A stretch of 64,000 nt of DNA. It comes from Thioflexithrix psekupsensis. GTDB lineage: Bacteria; Pseudomonadota; Gammaproteobacteria; Beggiatoales; Beggiatoaceae. Made by a program: the position numbers and the translations under genes. Below, piece by piece: positions 45,182 to 53,483 of this stretch (the first letter of the stretch is position 1; each line of letters starts with the position of its first letter). The stretch spans positions 868,001-932,000 of the forward strand of contig NZ_MSLT01000012.1 in NCBI RefSeq assembly GCF_002149925.1, written 5' to 3'. The notes under the pieces were generated by a model. It searched no databases and was not told the origin of the DNA. It was given only the letters and a program-made list of their open reading frames with translations.

Positions 45182-45774
45182 TGAATACGCTTGATCATGT
45201 CAAGGCTCTTTTTGTAGAAAGTATTGCAGTAAAAACGGAGGCGTTGCCGGTGTTGGCCGCGCCTATTGTGCGGGCGAGTCAGCAATTACACGCTTGTTTG
45301 CAAGCGGGTGGTAAAATTTTGGCGTGTGGCAATGGGGGATCGGCGGCGGATGCGCAGCATTTTAGCTCAGAATTGCTCAATCGTTTTGAAGTCAATCGAC
45401 GCGGATTGGCGGCTATTGCGCTGACAACGGACAGTTCTACACTCACCTCCATTGCCAACGACGACGCTTACACGCGAATTTTTGCACGACAAGTGGAAGC
45501 ATTAGGACGCGCAGGTGATATATTACTGGCGATTTCCACCAGCGGCGATTCACCAAATGTAGTGCAAGCAATCCAAAGTGCGCATACACTCGGTATATCA
45601 GTCATTGCGCTAACAGGAAAAAATGGCGGTATCATCGCAAATGTATTGCAGGAAACGGACTGCGAATTGCGCGTGCCTTCGATGCGGACAGCAAGAATAC
45701 AAGAAGTGCATATTCTTTTAATTCACTGTCTGTGCAGTCTGTTGGATGAGTCCGTTCAACACAGCGGAAACTGA
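45181..45774 (+). CDS. gmhA: SIS-domain sugar-phosphate isomerase (GmhA/DiaA-type)
   Basis: The 197-residue single SIS-domain protein has KILACGNGGSAADAQHFSSEL, LTTDSSTLTSIANDD, DILLAISTSGDSPNV and the terminal EVHILLIHCLCSLLDE. These fit phosphoheptose isomerase (sedoheptulose-7-phosphate to heptose-7-phosphate for LPS). The closely related DiaA, a DnaA-binding protein, cannot be excluded by sequence alone. It is translationally coupled to the upstream DUF349 gene. Confidence 0.8.
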   Translation: MNTLDHVKALFVESIAVKTEALPVLAAPIVRASQQLHACLQAGGKILACGNGGSAADAQHFSSELLNRFEVNRRGLAAIALTTDSSTLTSIANDDAYTRIFARQVEALGRAGDILLAISTSGDSPNVVQAIQSAHTLGISVIALTGKNGGIIANVLQETDCELRVPSMRTARIQEVHILLIHCLCSLLDESVQHSGN

Positions 45775-45894
45775 CGCAATAATATCGCCACGGGGTCTTA
45801 TTCTCAAAAAACGCGCAAAAAATGCCATTTTCTCTTGTTTTCTCTCCCCGATGGCACTTAGAAACGAGAGAAACCACCTAAAGAGGAGTCCATC

Positions 45895-46068
45895 ATGACC
45901 ACAGAAACTCAAGAAATCACTCCCACCAATTCCCATACTCCCCCAACAAGCCCGCATCTTAACAGTGCGAATGTGGTGAAAGCGTGGGAGAGTTTTTTAT
46001 TTGTTTTATTGATGGGGGGCGGATTATTAGCCTTAGCAATTTATGGATTGCGATCAGCGTTGTTTTAA
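45895..46068 (+). CDS. Small single-pass membrane protein (57 aa)
   Basis: A short frame of 57 residues with a strong GAGGAG site 8 bases before ATG 45895. The N-terminal 30 residues are Thr/Pro/Ser-rich (TQEITPTNSHTPP). Residues 33-52 form one hydrophobic helix (SFLFVLLMGGGLLALAIYGL). No family is recognised. It stands alone between gmhA and murD, in the same direction. Confidence 0.6.
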   Translation: MTTETQEITPTNSHTPPTSPHLNSANVVKAWESFLFVLLMGGGLLALAIYGLRSALF

Positions 46069-46145
46069 TATTTTCTCTGCTTTTCTCAGTCTTTTTTCTC
46101 AACTTTTGATTCTTATTTATACTTATTTTTTTAGGCTTTATTTTC

Positions 46146-47531
46146 ATGAGTCATCATACTGCGTTACCTGTTGATTTTTTTTCTGCTTTTACCGTTGTGT
46201 TAGGGATGGGAATAACGGGATTGGCGAGTGCGCGCTTTTTAGCCCAGCACGGGCAACGGGTTTATGTCATGGATAATCGAGAACAACCGCCTTATTTGGC
46301 GCAATGTCAGGCTTTGCAGACGGTTTTTCCACAACAATTGTTTTATAAAACAGGGAGTTTTGATAGCGAAATACTTTGTCGCGCCGAACAAGTCGTTATC
46401 AGTCCGGGTTTATCTTTGACGCGCGCTGAGTTTGCTGCCGCGCAGCAATTAGGTATTCCATTTATCAGTGAAATTGAATTATTTGCGCGCCATGCCAATG
46501 CGCCTGTTGTGGCGATTACAGGATCGAATGGTAAAAGTACGGTCACGACGTTGGTGGGAGAAATGGCAGCTCAAGCGGGTTGGCACGTGCGGGTGGGGGG
46601 GAATTTAGGTACGCCTGCCTTGGAATTGTTGACTCATCCCGCGCCTGATTTATACGTGTTGGAATTGTCGAGTTTTCAGTTGGAAACGACTTATTCTTTA
46701 AAAACAGCGGCTTCCGTCGTGTTAAATATTTCAGAAGATCACATGGATCGTTATGACAGTTTGCACGCTTACGCACAAGCCAAAGCCAGAATTTATCAAC
46801 ACAGCCGTATTAACGTCATTAATGCGGATGATCCGCAAGTGGTGGCTTTGTTAGACCCTCAACATCAGCATTCTGGTTTTAGTTTACACTGTAATCGTGC
46901 GACATTTAGTGTCTGTCATCATCAGGATAAGGTGTGGTTAATTCGTCATTGTGATGAGACTTTGACTTACTTATTGTCTGCTGACGAATTACTTGTGTCG
47001 GGCAGTATCATGCAAGCCAATGCGTTAGCGGCGTTGGCTTTGGGCGAAGCGGTGGGAATTCCGTTGGAAGCGATGTTGACGGCGTTGCGGCAATTTCAGG
47101 GGCTACCACATCGTTGCCGTTTTGTGAGACGTTATCAACATATTGATTTTTATAATGATTCTAAGGGAACAAATGTGGGAGCGAGTATTGCGGCCATGCA
47201 AACTTTGGCGCGTCCGGGGCAAATTGTTTTGATTGCGGGGGGAGATGGCAAAGGGGCGGATTTTAAGCCTTTTGCCGAGGTGGCTGCGACACATTTACGC
47301 GCCTGTGTGACATTAGGACGCGACGGGGATCACATTGGGAATTTATTACGTGAGACTATGCCTGTTGTTGCCGTTAATACGATGGCAGAAGCCGTTTTAC
47401 AAGCGTATCGTCTTGCTCAAGCGGGAGATGCGGTTTTGTTATCGCCAGCGTGTTCTAGTTTAGACATGTTTAATGACTACACACATCGCGGTGATGTATT
47501 TACGCAATTGGTGTTGAGTTTAGCGGATTAG
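46146..47531 (+). CDS. murD: UDP-N-acetylmuramoyl-L-alanine:D-glutamate ligase
   Basis: MurD adds D-glutamate to the peptidoglycan precursor using ATP. The 461-residue protein has the N-terminal Rossmann motif VLGMGITGLASARFL, the P-loop ITGSNGKSTVT, VLELSSFQLE, LNISEDHMDRY and the C-terminal FYNDSKGTNVGAS and LLSPACSSLDMF. It is encoded alone rather than in a dcw cluster, which is unusual for murD. The 612-bp stretch after its stop is noncoding and hairpin-rich. Confidence 0.96.
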   Translation: MSHHTALPVDFFSAFTVVLGMGITGLASARFLAQHGQRVYVMDNREQPPYLAQCQALQTVFPQQLFYKTGSFDSEILCRAEQVVISPGLSLTRAEFAAAQQLGIPFISEIELFARHANAPVVAITGSNGKSTVTTLVGEMAAQAGWHVRVGGNLGTPALELLTHPAPDLYVLELSSFQLETTYSLKTAASVVLNISEDHMDRYDSLHAYAQAKARIYQHSRINVINADDPQVVALLDPQHQHSGFSLHCNRATFSVCHHQDKVWLIRHCDETLTYLLSADELLVSGSIMQANALAALALGEAVGIPLEAMLTALRQFQGLPHRCRFVRRYQHIDFYNDSKGTNVGASIAAMQTLARPGQIVLIAGGDGKGADFKPFAEVAATHLRACVTLGRDGDHIGNLLRETMPVVAVNTMAEAVLQAYRLAQAGDAVLLSPACSSLDMFNDYTHRGDVFTQLVLSLAD

Positions 47532-48143
47532 TTTTATTCTACACAAAAAAAAGAAGAAACCGAGCCTCTTATCCTGTGAAGTCGGTATCTTCAGCATTGC
47601 GGCATCCTTGCCGCCCACATCGCTCTAGCGTTCGATTCTCGCCGATCTTTTTTGTCAAGCATCGCGGCGGAAACATGCACGGGGCATGTGATAAAAATTC
47701 TTTTGTATAATTTTCGCTACTTATTTGATTTAATCATATTAAAAAGCGAAATATGAAAAAAGGGCAGAGTTGTGTATCCAGAAAACTCCCCATGGCGTTC
47801 GGGCAGGCGCGATGGGGAACTGCGATTACTTCATTTTTTATCATTTTGAGGGCTTTTATGTCTTAAAAAAGCCTTTCTTCTTACAGGTTCAAAGACTGTC
47901 GGGCTAAGGCAGTCTTTCTGTGCTTAGGGTCGTTTCTACCGTGAACTTTTCAGAAATCAACCTTCACTGGAGTAAAGTCTAAACCACCTTTGCGATTGTG
48001 CCTATTGGAAAGTTTCGGAATCGAAGGTGAGACTTTTTCTGAGTCTGATGGATTTTGTTTTCTCTTCTCCATAAAAACAAAAAAACCGATCCTCACGAAT
48101 CGGTTTTTTATTTTCCGTCAAAAAGCAAAAAAACGTCTAACGT
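47532..48143. other. Gene-free, hairpin-rich 612-bp stretch after murD
   Basis: No credible protein frame was found. Several inverted repeats occur. GCGGCATCCTTGCCGC lies near 47601. ACATGC/GCATGT around ACGGG lies near 47673. CTCCCCAT/ATGGGGAA lies near 47787-47820. GGCTTTT (47851-47857) pairs with AAAAGCC (47867-47873). AAAGACTG (47891-47898) pairs with CAGTCTTT (47910-47917). The terminator at 48080-48109 ends it. It could encode one or more structured RNAs on the plus strand. It did not match tmRNA, 6S, SRP or RNase P RNA as far as I can tell. Confidence 0.35.
48080..48109. terminator. Strong bidirectional terminator
   Basis: AAAAAACCGAT (48080-48090) pairs with ATCGGTTTTTT (48099-48109) around CCTCACGA. 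It has a T-tract on either strand. It lies 34 bases beyond the stop of the minus-strand exported-protein gene and at the end of the plus-strand noncoding stretch. Confidence 0.85.
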
Positions 48144-49205
48144 TTAACGTCTAGGATACAAATTCAATTCTTTTGACAAATACGCCTTCAATTCATCATA
48201 AAACACATTGGGGAACGCCTGCGCGTAGCTAAAAGGCTGTGGCGCACCACTGGAATTGCCCGCTTCATTTAAAGTAATATTGACCCGATAAGGCTCGTCA
48301 GCCACATCAGCAATGCGGGCGTTTACCGTAATTTCCAGATTTTCATAGACTTTACTTTGTTGTGCGATGGGTTCTCCGGTCACGGCGACGGCGACTGTGC
48401 CAATGCGAGATTCGTTAAAAATACGACGAATCATCTGCTCAATTTCCACCAACGCCGTATTTTCCCGCTCAGAACCGACTAATTTAATCGAAAAACGTTT
48501 TACTGTAGGCGAGGTTTTCTGCAATTGGACTTCATGCGCAGGATTAACCCGCTCTGGAGCTTCCAAATGGGCAGGATTAACCCATGAGGGCGTTGGCGGT
48601 GGGGGCGGCGGGATAACCATTGTGCTGTCCGTTGTGCGCGGTGTAGCAGGCGCGACTGTTTCTGGCGTAATAGTCGGTGCGGGGGTTGTCGGTGCAATCA
48701 TTGGCGCGGAACGGGGTAACAAATTCAATTCCTTAGACAAATAGTCGCTTAACAACTGCTCAAAAGCCACCGCCTGTTCAGGCAAATAAGAAAAACGCTG
48801 GGGTTCGCCTTCTGCTTGCCCAAATTCGCGCAAAGTAATATTAATCGCATAAGGATCATTCGGTTGATCAGCAATACGAGCGTTGATCACAATTTCCAAA
48901 TTCTCATAAATTTTTTCCCCCGGCATCACGGGTGTGCCACTGCTCACATGCACCGCACGCGTGCCAATACGCGAACGAGCGAATAAATCCCGCACCATGC
49001 GTTCAATGCTGAATAACACCTCTCTTTCCCGCTCACTGCCTTCAAGCTTAATCGTGAAACTTTTCACGGTGGGGCTGGTTTTTTGTAGCTGAATTTCGTC
49101 GCCAGCGCGCACGCGCAAAGGGGCATCATCGGCGACTAAGGGGGCTGTGGCCGCGAATAAACCCATTCCCATGACCACATAAGCCAAGCGATTACGAATG
49201 ATCAT
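48144..49205 (-). CDS. Exported protein with a tandem-duplicated domain
   Basis: The 353-residue protein has a signal peptide (cleavage near LVA-DDA, about residue 26) and two copies of one ~130-residue domain joined by a Pro/Thr-rich linker (residues ~165-225, with a six-proline run). The copies share QLQKTSPTVK, then FTIKL/FSIKL, SRIGT, YENLEI, NARIAD, YLSKELNL at the same spacing. The fold is not recognised; alternating hydrophobic residues suggest a periplasmic alpha/beta domain. ATG at 49205 is followed by a typical basic start (MIIRNRL). A terminator follows its stop. Confidence 0.65.
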   Translation of the reverse strand: MIIRNRLAYVVMGMGLFAATAPLVADDAPLRVRAGDEIQLQKTSPTVKSFTIKLEGSEREREVLFSIERMVRDLFARSRIGTRAVHVSSGTPVMPGEKIYENLEIVINARIADQPNDPYAINITLREFGQAEGEPQRFSYLPEQAVAFEQLLSDYLSKELNLLPRSAPMIAPTTPAPTITPETVAPATPRTTDSTMVIPPPPPPTPSWVNPAHLEAPERVNPAHEVQLQKTSPTVKRFSIKLVGSERENTALVEIEQMIRRIFNESRIGTVAVAVTGEPIAQQSKVYENLEITVNARIADVADEPYRVNITLNEAGNSSGAPQPFSYAQAFPNVFYDELKAYLSKELNLYPRR

Positions 49206-49317
49206 TGTTGTGCTTCTCCTGTTGTATTTTTACGTTAATCTTTAATGGAACAAAACGATTGCACCCGATATGGGGTTATTTTTGCCACTGTCAATTGCGA
49301 AGGAGAGATCACAGCGA

Positions 49318-50112
49318 TCATTTAGCCGCTCGACGGTAGGCCAAAACCATTAAAATCACTCCCGCACCAATCATGGGAATACTCAGCACTTGCCCCATCG
49401 TCAGCCAGTCAAAAGCGATAAATCCCAAATGGGCATCAGGCGTGCGGAAAAATTCGGTAAATAATCGCAATACACCATAACCCATTAAAAATAAACCTGA
49501 AACCGCCATCATTGGGCGTGGTTTTCTCGAATAAAGCCACAACAGCAGAAACAACACAATACCTTCTGCAAGGGCTTGATATAATTGAGAAGGATGGCGT
49601 GCAATATAACCTGCGGCTGGATCGGGAAAAATCATTCCCCACGGTAAATCAGTTGGCCGACCCCACAATTCGCCGTTGATAAAATTACCGATTCGCCCCA
49701 AACCTAAAGCGATGGGGATAAGCGGGGCAATAAAATCAGTGATGGCAAAAAAGTGGCATTGTATGCGCCGCGAATAAAGCCAAACGGCCAATAAAACACC
49801 AATTAATCCCCCATGAAACGACATTCCACCGCGCCAAACTTGTAAAATATTGAGTGGATGCGCGATATAGCTGGCTAAGTCGTAAAATAACACATAACCC
49901 AAACGTCCCCCCAAAATCACCCCCATCGCACAATAGAACAATAAATCACTCAATTGTTCGGTGTTATTCAAGGGAGAATAGGGCGCACGTATACGGCGTA
50001 AACCCAGCCACCACGCCAATGTAAAACCAAACAGATACATTAAACCATACCAATGAACCGCTAACGGGCCAATGGAAAATGCAACGGGATCGATGGATGG
50101 ATAAGTCAACAT
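49318..50112 (-). CDS. lgt: Prolipoprotein diacylglyceryl transferase
   Basis: Lgt attaches diacylglycerol from phosphatidylglycerol to the lipobox cysteine of exported prolipoproteins in the inner membrane. The 264-residue protein has about seven membrane segments, [12 protein letters not shown], the signature [29 protein letters not shown] and the [10 protein letters not shown] segment near the end. It is divergent from the FecR gene, with 31 bases between the starts. Confidence 0.96.
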   Translation of the reverse strand: MLTYPSIDPVAFSIGPLAVHWYGLMYLFGFTLAWWLGLRRIRAPYSPLNNTEQLSDLLFYCAMGVILGGRLGYVLFYDLASYIAHPLNILQVWRGGMSFHGGLIGVLLAVWLYSRRIQCHFFAITDFIAPLIPIALGLGRIGNFINGELWGRPTDLPWGMIFPDPAAGYIARHPSQLYQALAEGIVLFLLLWLYSRKPRPMMAVSGLFLMGYGVLRLFTEFFRTPDAHLGFIAFDWLTMGQVLSIPMIGAGVILMVLAYRRAAK

Positions 50113-50143
50113 AATTTTTTGTTCATTTAACGGAGAAAAAAGA

Positions 50144-50779
50144 GTGGATACAATACATTATGGATTAATTTTGTTATTTTTAGTTTTTTTTAATGCCGTC
50201 AGTGCCAATACGCCCTTGGCACACGTCGAAGCCATTCAAGGACGCGCCGCCTATGAGCGCAATGATGTACAACGCCCTTTGATGCTTGGACACGAATTGC
50301 TCACAGGTGATTATATCACAAGCAGTCCTGATGGACGGATTTTGCTGCGTTTTTCAGATGGCGGCACGGCCAGAATTGGCCCTAATGCGCGAGTTAAAAT
50401 TGATTATTTGCAGGTCAAATCTCCGCAGGAAAATAACACCTTAATGGCGGGATTTGAAGTGTTAAAAGGTATTTTTCGTTATTCCAGTGAAAGTACCCAC
50501 ATTGAAGGGCGTGAAGTCAATTTAAAAGCGGGAAGAATTAGCGCAGGCATTCGCGGCACAGATGTTTTTGTTAAAGTGGCTGAAGATAAAGATTGGGTGT
50601 GTTTGGTGGAAGGGCAGGTTCAAGTACAAGCAGAAGGAGTGAGTGCCACTTTGAATCGTCCGCGTGAATTTTTCGTTTTTCAACACGATAAAACACAACC
50701 TGAAGCCATTTCTATTTTAAACGAAATGGATTTTTATAAATGGTTGACTGATACAGAATTTACCGCATCGTCAAAGTAA
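50144..50779 (+). CDS. Exported FecR-domain protein
   Basis: The 211-residue protein has a signal peptide (cleavage near VSA-NT, about residue 21) and a FecR-type beta domain: [49 protein letters not shown], then [12 protein letters not shown] and [10 protein letters not shown]. Stand-alone FecR domains of this kind occur in exported proteins of unknown role, not as anti-sigma factors. The start is GTG at 50144, supported by GGAGAA 7 bases upstream. Confidence 0.78.
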   Translation: MDTIHYGLILLFLVFFNAVSANTPLAHVEAIQGRAAYERNDVQRPLMLGHELLTGDYITSSPDGRILLRFSDGGTARIGPNARVKIDYLQVKSPQENNTLMAGFEVLKGIFRYSSESTHIEGREVNLKAGRISAGIRGTDVFVKVAEDKDWVCLVEGQVQVQAEGVSATLNRPREFFVFQHDKTQPEAISILNEMDFYKWLTDTEFTASSK

Positions 50780-50904
50780 GATTTGGTATAAAGTTTGCCT
50801 ATATCTCATTGCATATAATTTACACTAAAATTCAACAACAACTAATTGAAAAATAAAGTTATTTTTTCTAAATTAAGTGTTGCAAAAATGGAAAATTAAC
50901 TGCA

Positions 50905-51192
50905 ATGAGACCCTGTAAACCGTATTTAGGCACGAATATCATCGAAGTGAGTTTTATCTTAATGAGTTTAGGATTATTCACTTTAATTTTAATTCCTGCA
51001 ACCATTGCCACGCCGCCGGTGTCTTTTATCAAAACAAACACACCGACCCCTACCTTACGTCAGGAATCGGTGTTATTTCCTACCCAAACAAAGACACCCC
51101 TCTCCACAAAAATAGATGAACAATGTTTGCAAGTGGCTTTATGTCGGGTAGAGCAAGAAAAACCTGTGCTTCTCTATTTAGATTTACCGTAA
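50905..51192 (+). CDS. Small membrane-anchored hypothetical protein (95 aa)
   Basis: The 95-residue protein has one membrane segment (residues ~13-36, VSFILMSLGLFTLILIPATIA), a Thr/Pro-rich region and two cysteines in QCLQVALCRVEQEK. No family was recognised. It has no clear ribosome-binding site but the composition is protein-like. It is followed by the convergent btaB gene. Confidence 0.45.
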   Translation: MRPCKPYLGTNIIEVSFILMSLGLFTLILIPATIATPPVSFIKTNTPTPTLRQESVLFPTQTKTPLSTKIDEQCLQVALCRVEQEKPVLLYLDLP

Positions 51193-51224
51193 AGAATTCA
51201 TAGCGATGAAGCTATTTTTCCCTA

Positions 51225-51872
51225 TTATATCGTTTTGCGAAAACGCGCAATAAAAGCGTAATGTCCACCCAAACTGGTGACGTGTAATTGACCGGCACCT
51301 TCTCGCGCTCTTTTTTCTAAATAAGGCAATAATTCAGGCTGATGATGCACGCCAAATAAATCTAACCACCACACCAACAAATGCCGAAACCAACGCGGTA
51401 AATCGCGTTGATCAGAAAAATCGACAATATACAACTCTCCACCGGGTTTAGTATTCGCCAATCCAGCTTCCAACGCCGCTTGCCAACAGGGAATCATGGA
51501 TAAGGTATAAGAAAAAAAGACGCGATCAAAACCTTGATTTAAACCAAAATCTTTTTGATAATCAAATTGTTCTGCCAATCCCTGTTTTAACCGAATACGG
51601 GATTGATAGCCGCCTTTTTCGACCTTCAACTGTGCGGTGCGCAACATTTCGTGCGACGCATCAATGCCATACCAAGCCGTTTGCGGATAACGTTGGGCTA
51701 ATTTGATCAAATTGCGTGCCGTGCCACATCCCATTTCTAACACGTGTTGTCCCGGTGTAATGGTCATGGTATTGATCAAGGTATCTCGACCAAATAAATA
51801 GTATTTGCGCGTGGCATCATAAATGTAACGTTGATAACGATACATGCGATCCATGACATCGGTTTGATTCAT
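51225..51872 (-). CDS. btaB: SAM-dependent N-methyltransferase, BtaB-type
   Basis: BtaB methylates the amino group of diacylglyceryl-homoserine three times to give the betaine lipid DGTS. The 215-residue protein begins MNQTDVMDRMYRYQRYIYD, as in BtaB. It has the SAM motif I HVLEMGCGTARNL, the WYGIDASHEML acidic strand and FSYTLSMIPCWQAAL. The assignment rests mainly on its position 34 bp downstream of a clear btaA in the same direction, since the sequence alone would fit a generic class I methyltransferase. Confidence 0.82.
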   Translation of the reverse strand: MNQTDVMDRMYRYQRYIYDATRKYYLFGRDTLINTMTITPGQHVLEMGCGTARNLIKLAQRYPQTAWYGIDASHEMLRTAQLKVEKGGYQSRIRLKQGLAEQFDYQKDFGLNQGFDRVFFSYTLSMIPCWQAALEAGLANTKPGGELYIVDFSDQRDLPRWFRHLLVWWLDLFGVHHQPELLPYLEKRAREGAGQLHVTSLGGHYAFIARFRKTI

Positions 51873-51906
51873 TATTCATCATCTCTCTGCACGTGAAAAC
51901 CACTTT

Positions 51907-53136
51907 TTAATGATTGGCTTTATGATAAACGTGAAAACCACCATAAATCGCCGAGCGATCTTGTTCAAATAAACGCGCTGAATTTGCTTGTTCATAAACA
52001 AATTTTTCGCGCAATGCGGGCGGTAATGCCGTTTCAATGGGCGATTCGGGTGACGCGGTGCGGAAAATAATCCGCGTACCGGGTTTACCCACGCGAGCGA
52101 TCTCTTGCCACAACGCGGTGATCACGGCTGGCGGCATCCAATCTTGTGAATCCAGCAAAACAAAGCGATCTAAGCTGTGACTGGGCTGGTTACGTAGAAA
52201 ATCGATCAGCGAGGTGATGTGAGTATCCACTCGGTTTACGTTGGCTTTTAACACATCGTAATGTTCTGCTTTCAAATAATCGGGTAAAGCCTGACCATTT
52301 TCTGTGTCGTAATGTAGGCTTAATGCTTGCCATGCAAAATAATTATTTTGAATGGGAAATTGACAAAATAAACGTTTCGCCCGCTGACGATATAAATGGA
52401 TTAAATTGCCACCTGATTCTTCTTTCATATAACGGTATTGTTGCGGCGGAATGCCCAAGCTAAATACCGAGAAAGAAAGATTCCCCACCATTTTGACAAA
52501 CCAATGTTCAAAAAAAGGCGCGATTTCTTGTTGAAAAATCGCTTCTTGTTCGGCTAAGGTTTTCGCTTGCAGTAATTTTTTCGTATCGGATTTGGCCAGA
52601 CGCGCAATAAAATGCAAAAAACGCACGAAATAACCAAAACGCGCATAACGATAAAGATTTTTACCAAAATAACCAATACGCCGCTGGCCAATCCATGCGC
52701 CACTTTCCCAAAAATGACGAGTATTTTCATCTAAATGTGGCTTAATATAACGGTCGTAATTTTCAATATTATGGGCTTTATCCGCATGCGCAAAAAAGTC
52801 AAAAAAAGCTGCATGATCAGGTAGATGTGTCAATGCTGCTAATTTCAAACGGGTTAAGTACATGTGATATTGATTTAAATCAACAGCAATAATTTGTGCG
52901 GGCTGTACTTTGAGATAGTTTAAAATATTGCATCCTCCAGAAGCGATAGTTAAAACTCGACTTTCTGGTGTTAATGCAAGGGCTTCTAAATCTACTTTGG
53001 GGTCTTCCCAAATTTGGTTGTACACAAAACCATTAAACCAAAAACTAAACATTCTTTGCAGCAAGCCTTGACGACTCATCAGGGCATCTTGATGGACTGC
53101 ATTCTTCAACAGTTCGCTTGATGAAACGGCATTCAT
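51907..53136 (-). CDS. btaA: S-adenosylmethionine:diacylglycerol 3-amino-3-carboxypropyltransferase
   Basis: BtaA transfers the aminocarboxypropyl group of SAM to diacylglycerol, the first step of DGTS synthesis. The 409-residue DUF3419 protein shows FNGFVYNQIWEDPKVDLEAL, TIASGGCNILNYL, AVDLNQYHMYLTRLKLAA, then WIGQRRIGYFGKNLY and the C-terminal FVLLDSQDWMPP and IIFRTASPESPI. The btaA-btaB order is the usual bacterial arrangement. DGTS replaces phospholipids under phosphate limitation in many bacteria, but I see no convincing Pho box upstream. The 5' region is shared with the divergent nifB promoter. Confidence 0.9.
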   Translation of the reverse strand: MNAVSSSELLKNAVHQDALMSRQGLLQRMFSFWFNGFVYNQIWEDPKVDLEALALTPESRVLTIASGGCNILNYLKVQPAQIIAVDLNQYHMYLTRLKLAALTHLPDHAAFFDFFAHADKAHNIENYDRYIKPHLDENTRHFWESGAWIGQRRIGYFGKNLYRYARFGYFVRFLHFIARLAKSDTKKLLQAKTLAEQEAIFQQEIAPFFEHWFVKMVGNLSFSVFSLGIPPQQYRYMKEESGGNLIHLYRQRAKRLFCQFPIQNNYFAWQALSLHYDTENGQALPDYLKAEHYDVLKANVNRVDTHITSLIDFLRNQPSHSLDRFVLLDSQDWMPPAVITALWQEIARVGKPGTRIIFRTASPESPIETALPPALREKFVYEQANSARLFEQDRSAIYGGFHVYHKANH

Positions 53137-53314
53137 AACCCATATCCTTGAATAATAAGAAAAAATAGCCCGTGATTTGACTATAGTTATTTTTTACGTC
53201 AACAGGGGATTCAGCATAGCAAGGATTTGTGACTTAACCGTTAAATCTTTGTTGGTGTGGATTGAAAAATGAAGAATACGCTAATTTAGCGTCTCTAAAT
53301 CCCCCTCCCCAAGC

Positions 53315-53330
53315 TGTAACGTTGGACACA
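53315..53330 (+). promoter_or_regulatory. NifA-type upstream activator site 1
   Basis: TGT (53315-53317), 10 bases, ACA (53328-53330) fits the NifA consensus TGT-N10-ACA. It lies about 126 bases before the inferred nifB transcription start. Confidence 0.6.
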
Positions 53331-53347
53331 ATGCCACCACAAATCTC

Positions 53348-53363
53348 TGTTGTATTTGCTACA
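53348..53363 (+). promoter_or_regulatory. NifA-type upstream activator site 2
   Basis: TGT (53348-53350), 10 bases, ACA (53361-53363). It lies 33 bases (about three helical turns) from site 1, so both are on the same DNA face, and 52 bases before the -24 element. Confidence 0.65.
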
Positions 53364-53414
53364 AATTGACGGTTTTTTATAAAAAAATCATTTAAAAACA
53401 ATCCATTATAAAGG

Positions 53415-53430
53415 TGGAATAAACCTTGCT
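53415..53430 (+). promoter_or_regulatory. Sigma54 (-24/-12) promoter of the nif operon
   Basis: TGG (53415-53417), 8 bases, TTGCT (53426-53430) keeps the invariant GG and GC at the -24/-12 spacing of the sigma54 consensus TGGCAC-N5-TTGCW. Together with the two NifA sites upstream it marks a nitrogen-regulated promoter. Its position rules out a nifB start at 53433. Confidence 0.72.
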
Positions 53431-53483
53431 GAATGGTTTATTGCAAAACCCTGCAATGCCATTTTTGTCACGAGGATTGTGTG

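Noticed and set aside
47740-48060. 6S RNA or tmRNA
   Set aside because: Conserved sequence landmarks of either RNA are not visible; only generic hairpins can be seen.
53137-53314. Pho box before btaA
   Set aside because: No direct repeat resembling CTGTCAT with the right spacing was found.
53433-53483. Longer N-terminus for NifB
   Set aside because: The sigma54 -12 element ends at 53430 and transcription should begin near 53441, so a start at 53433 would not be on the message.
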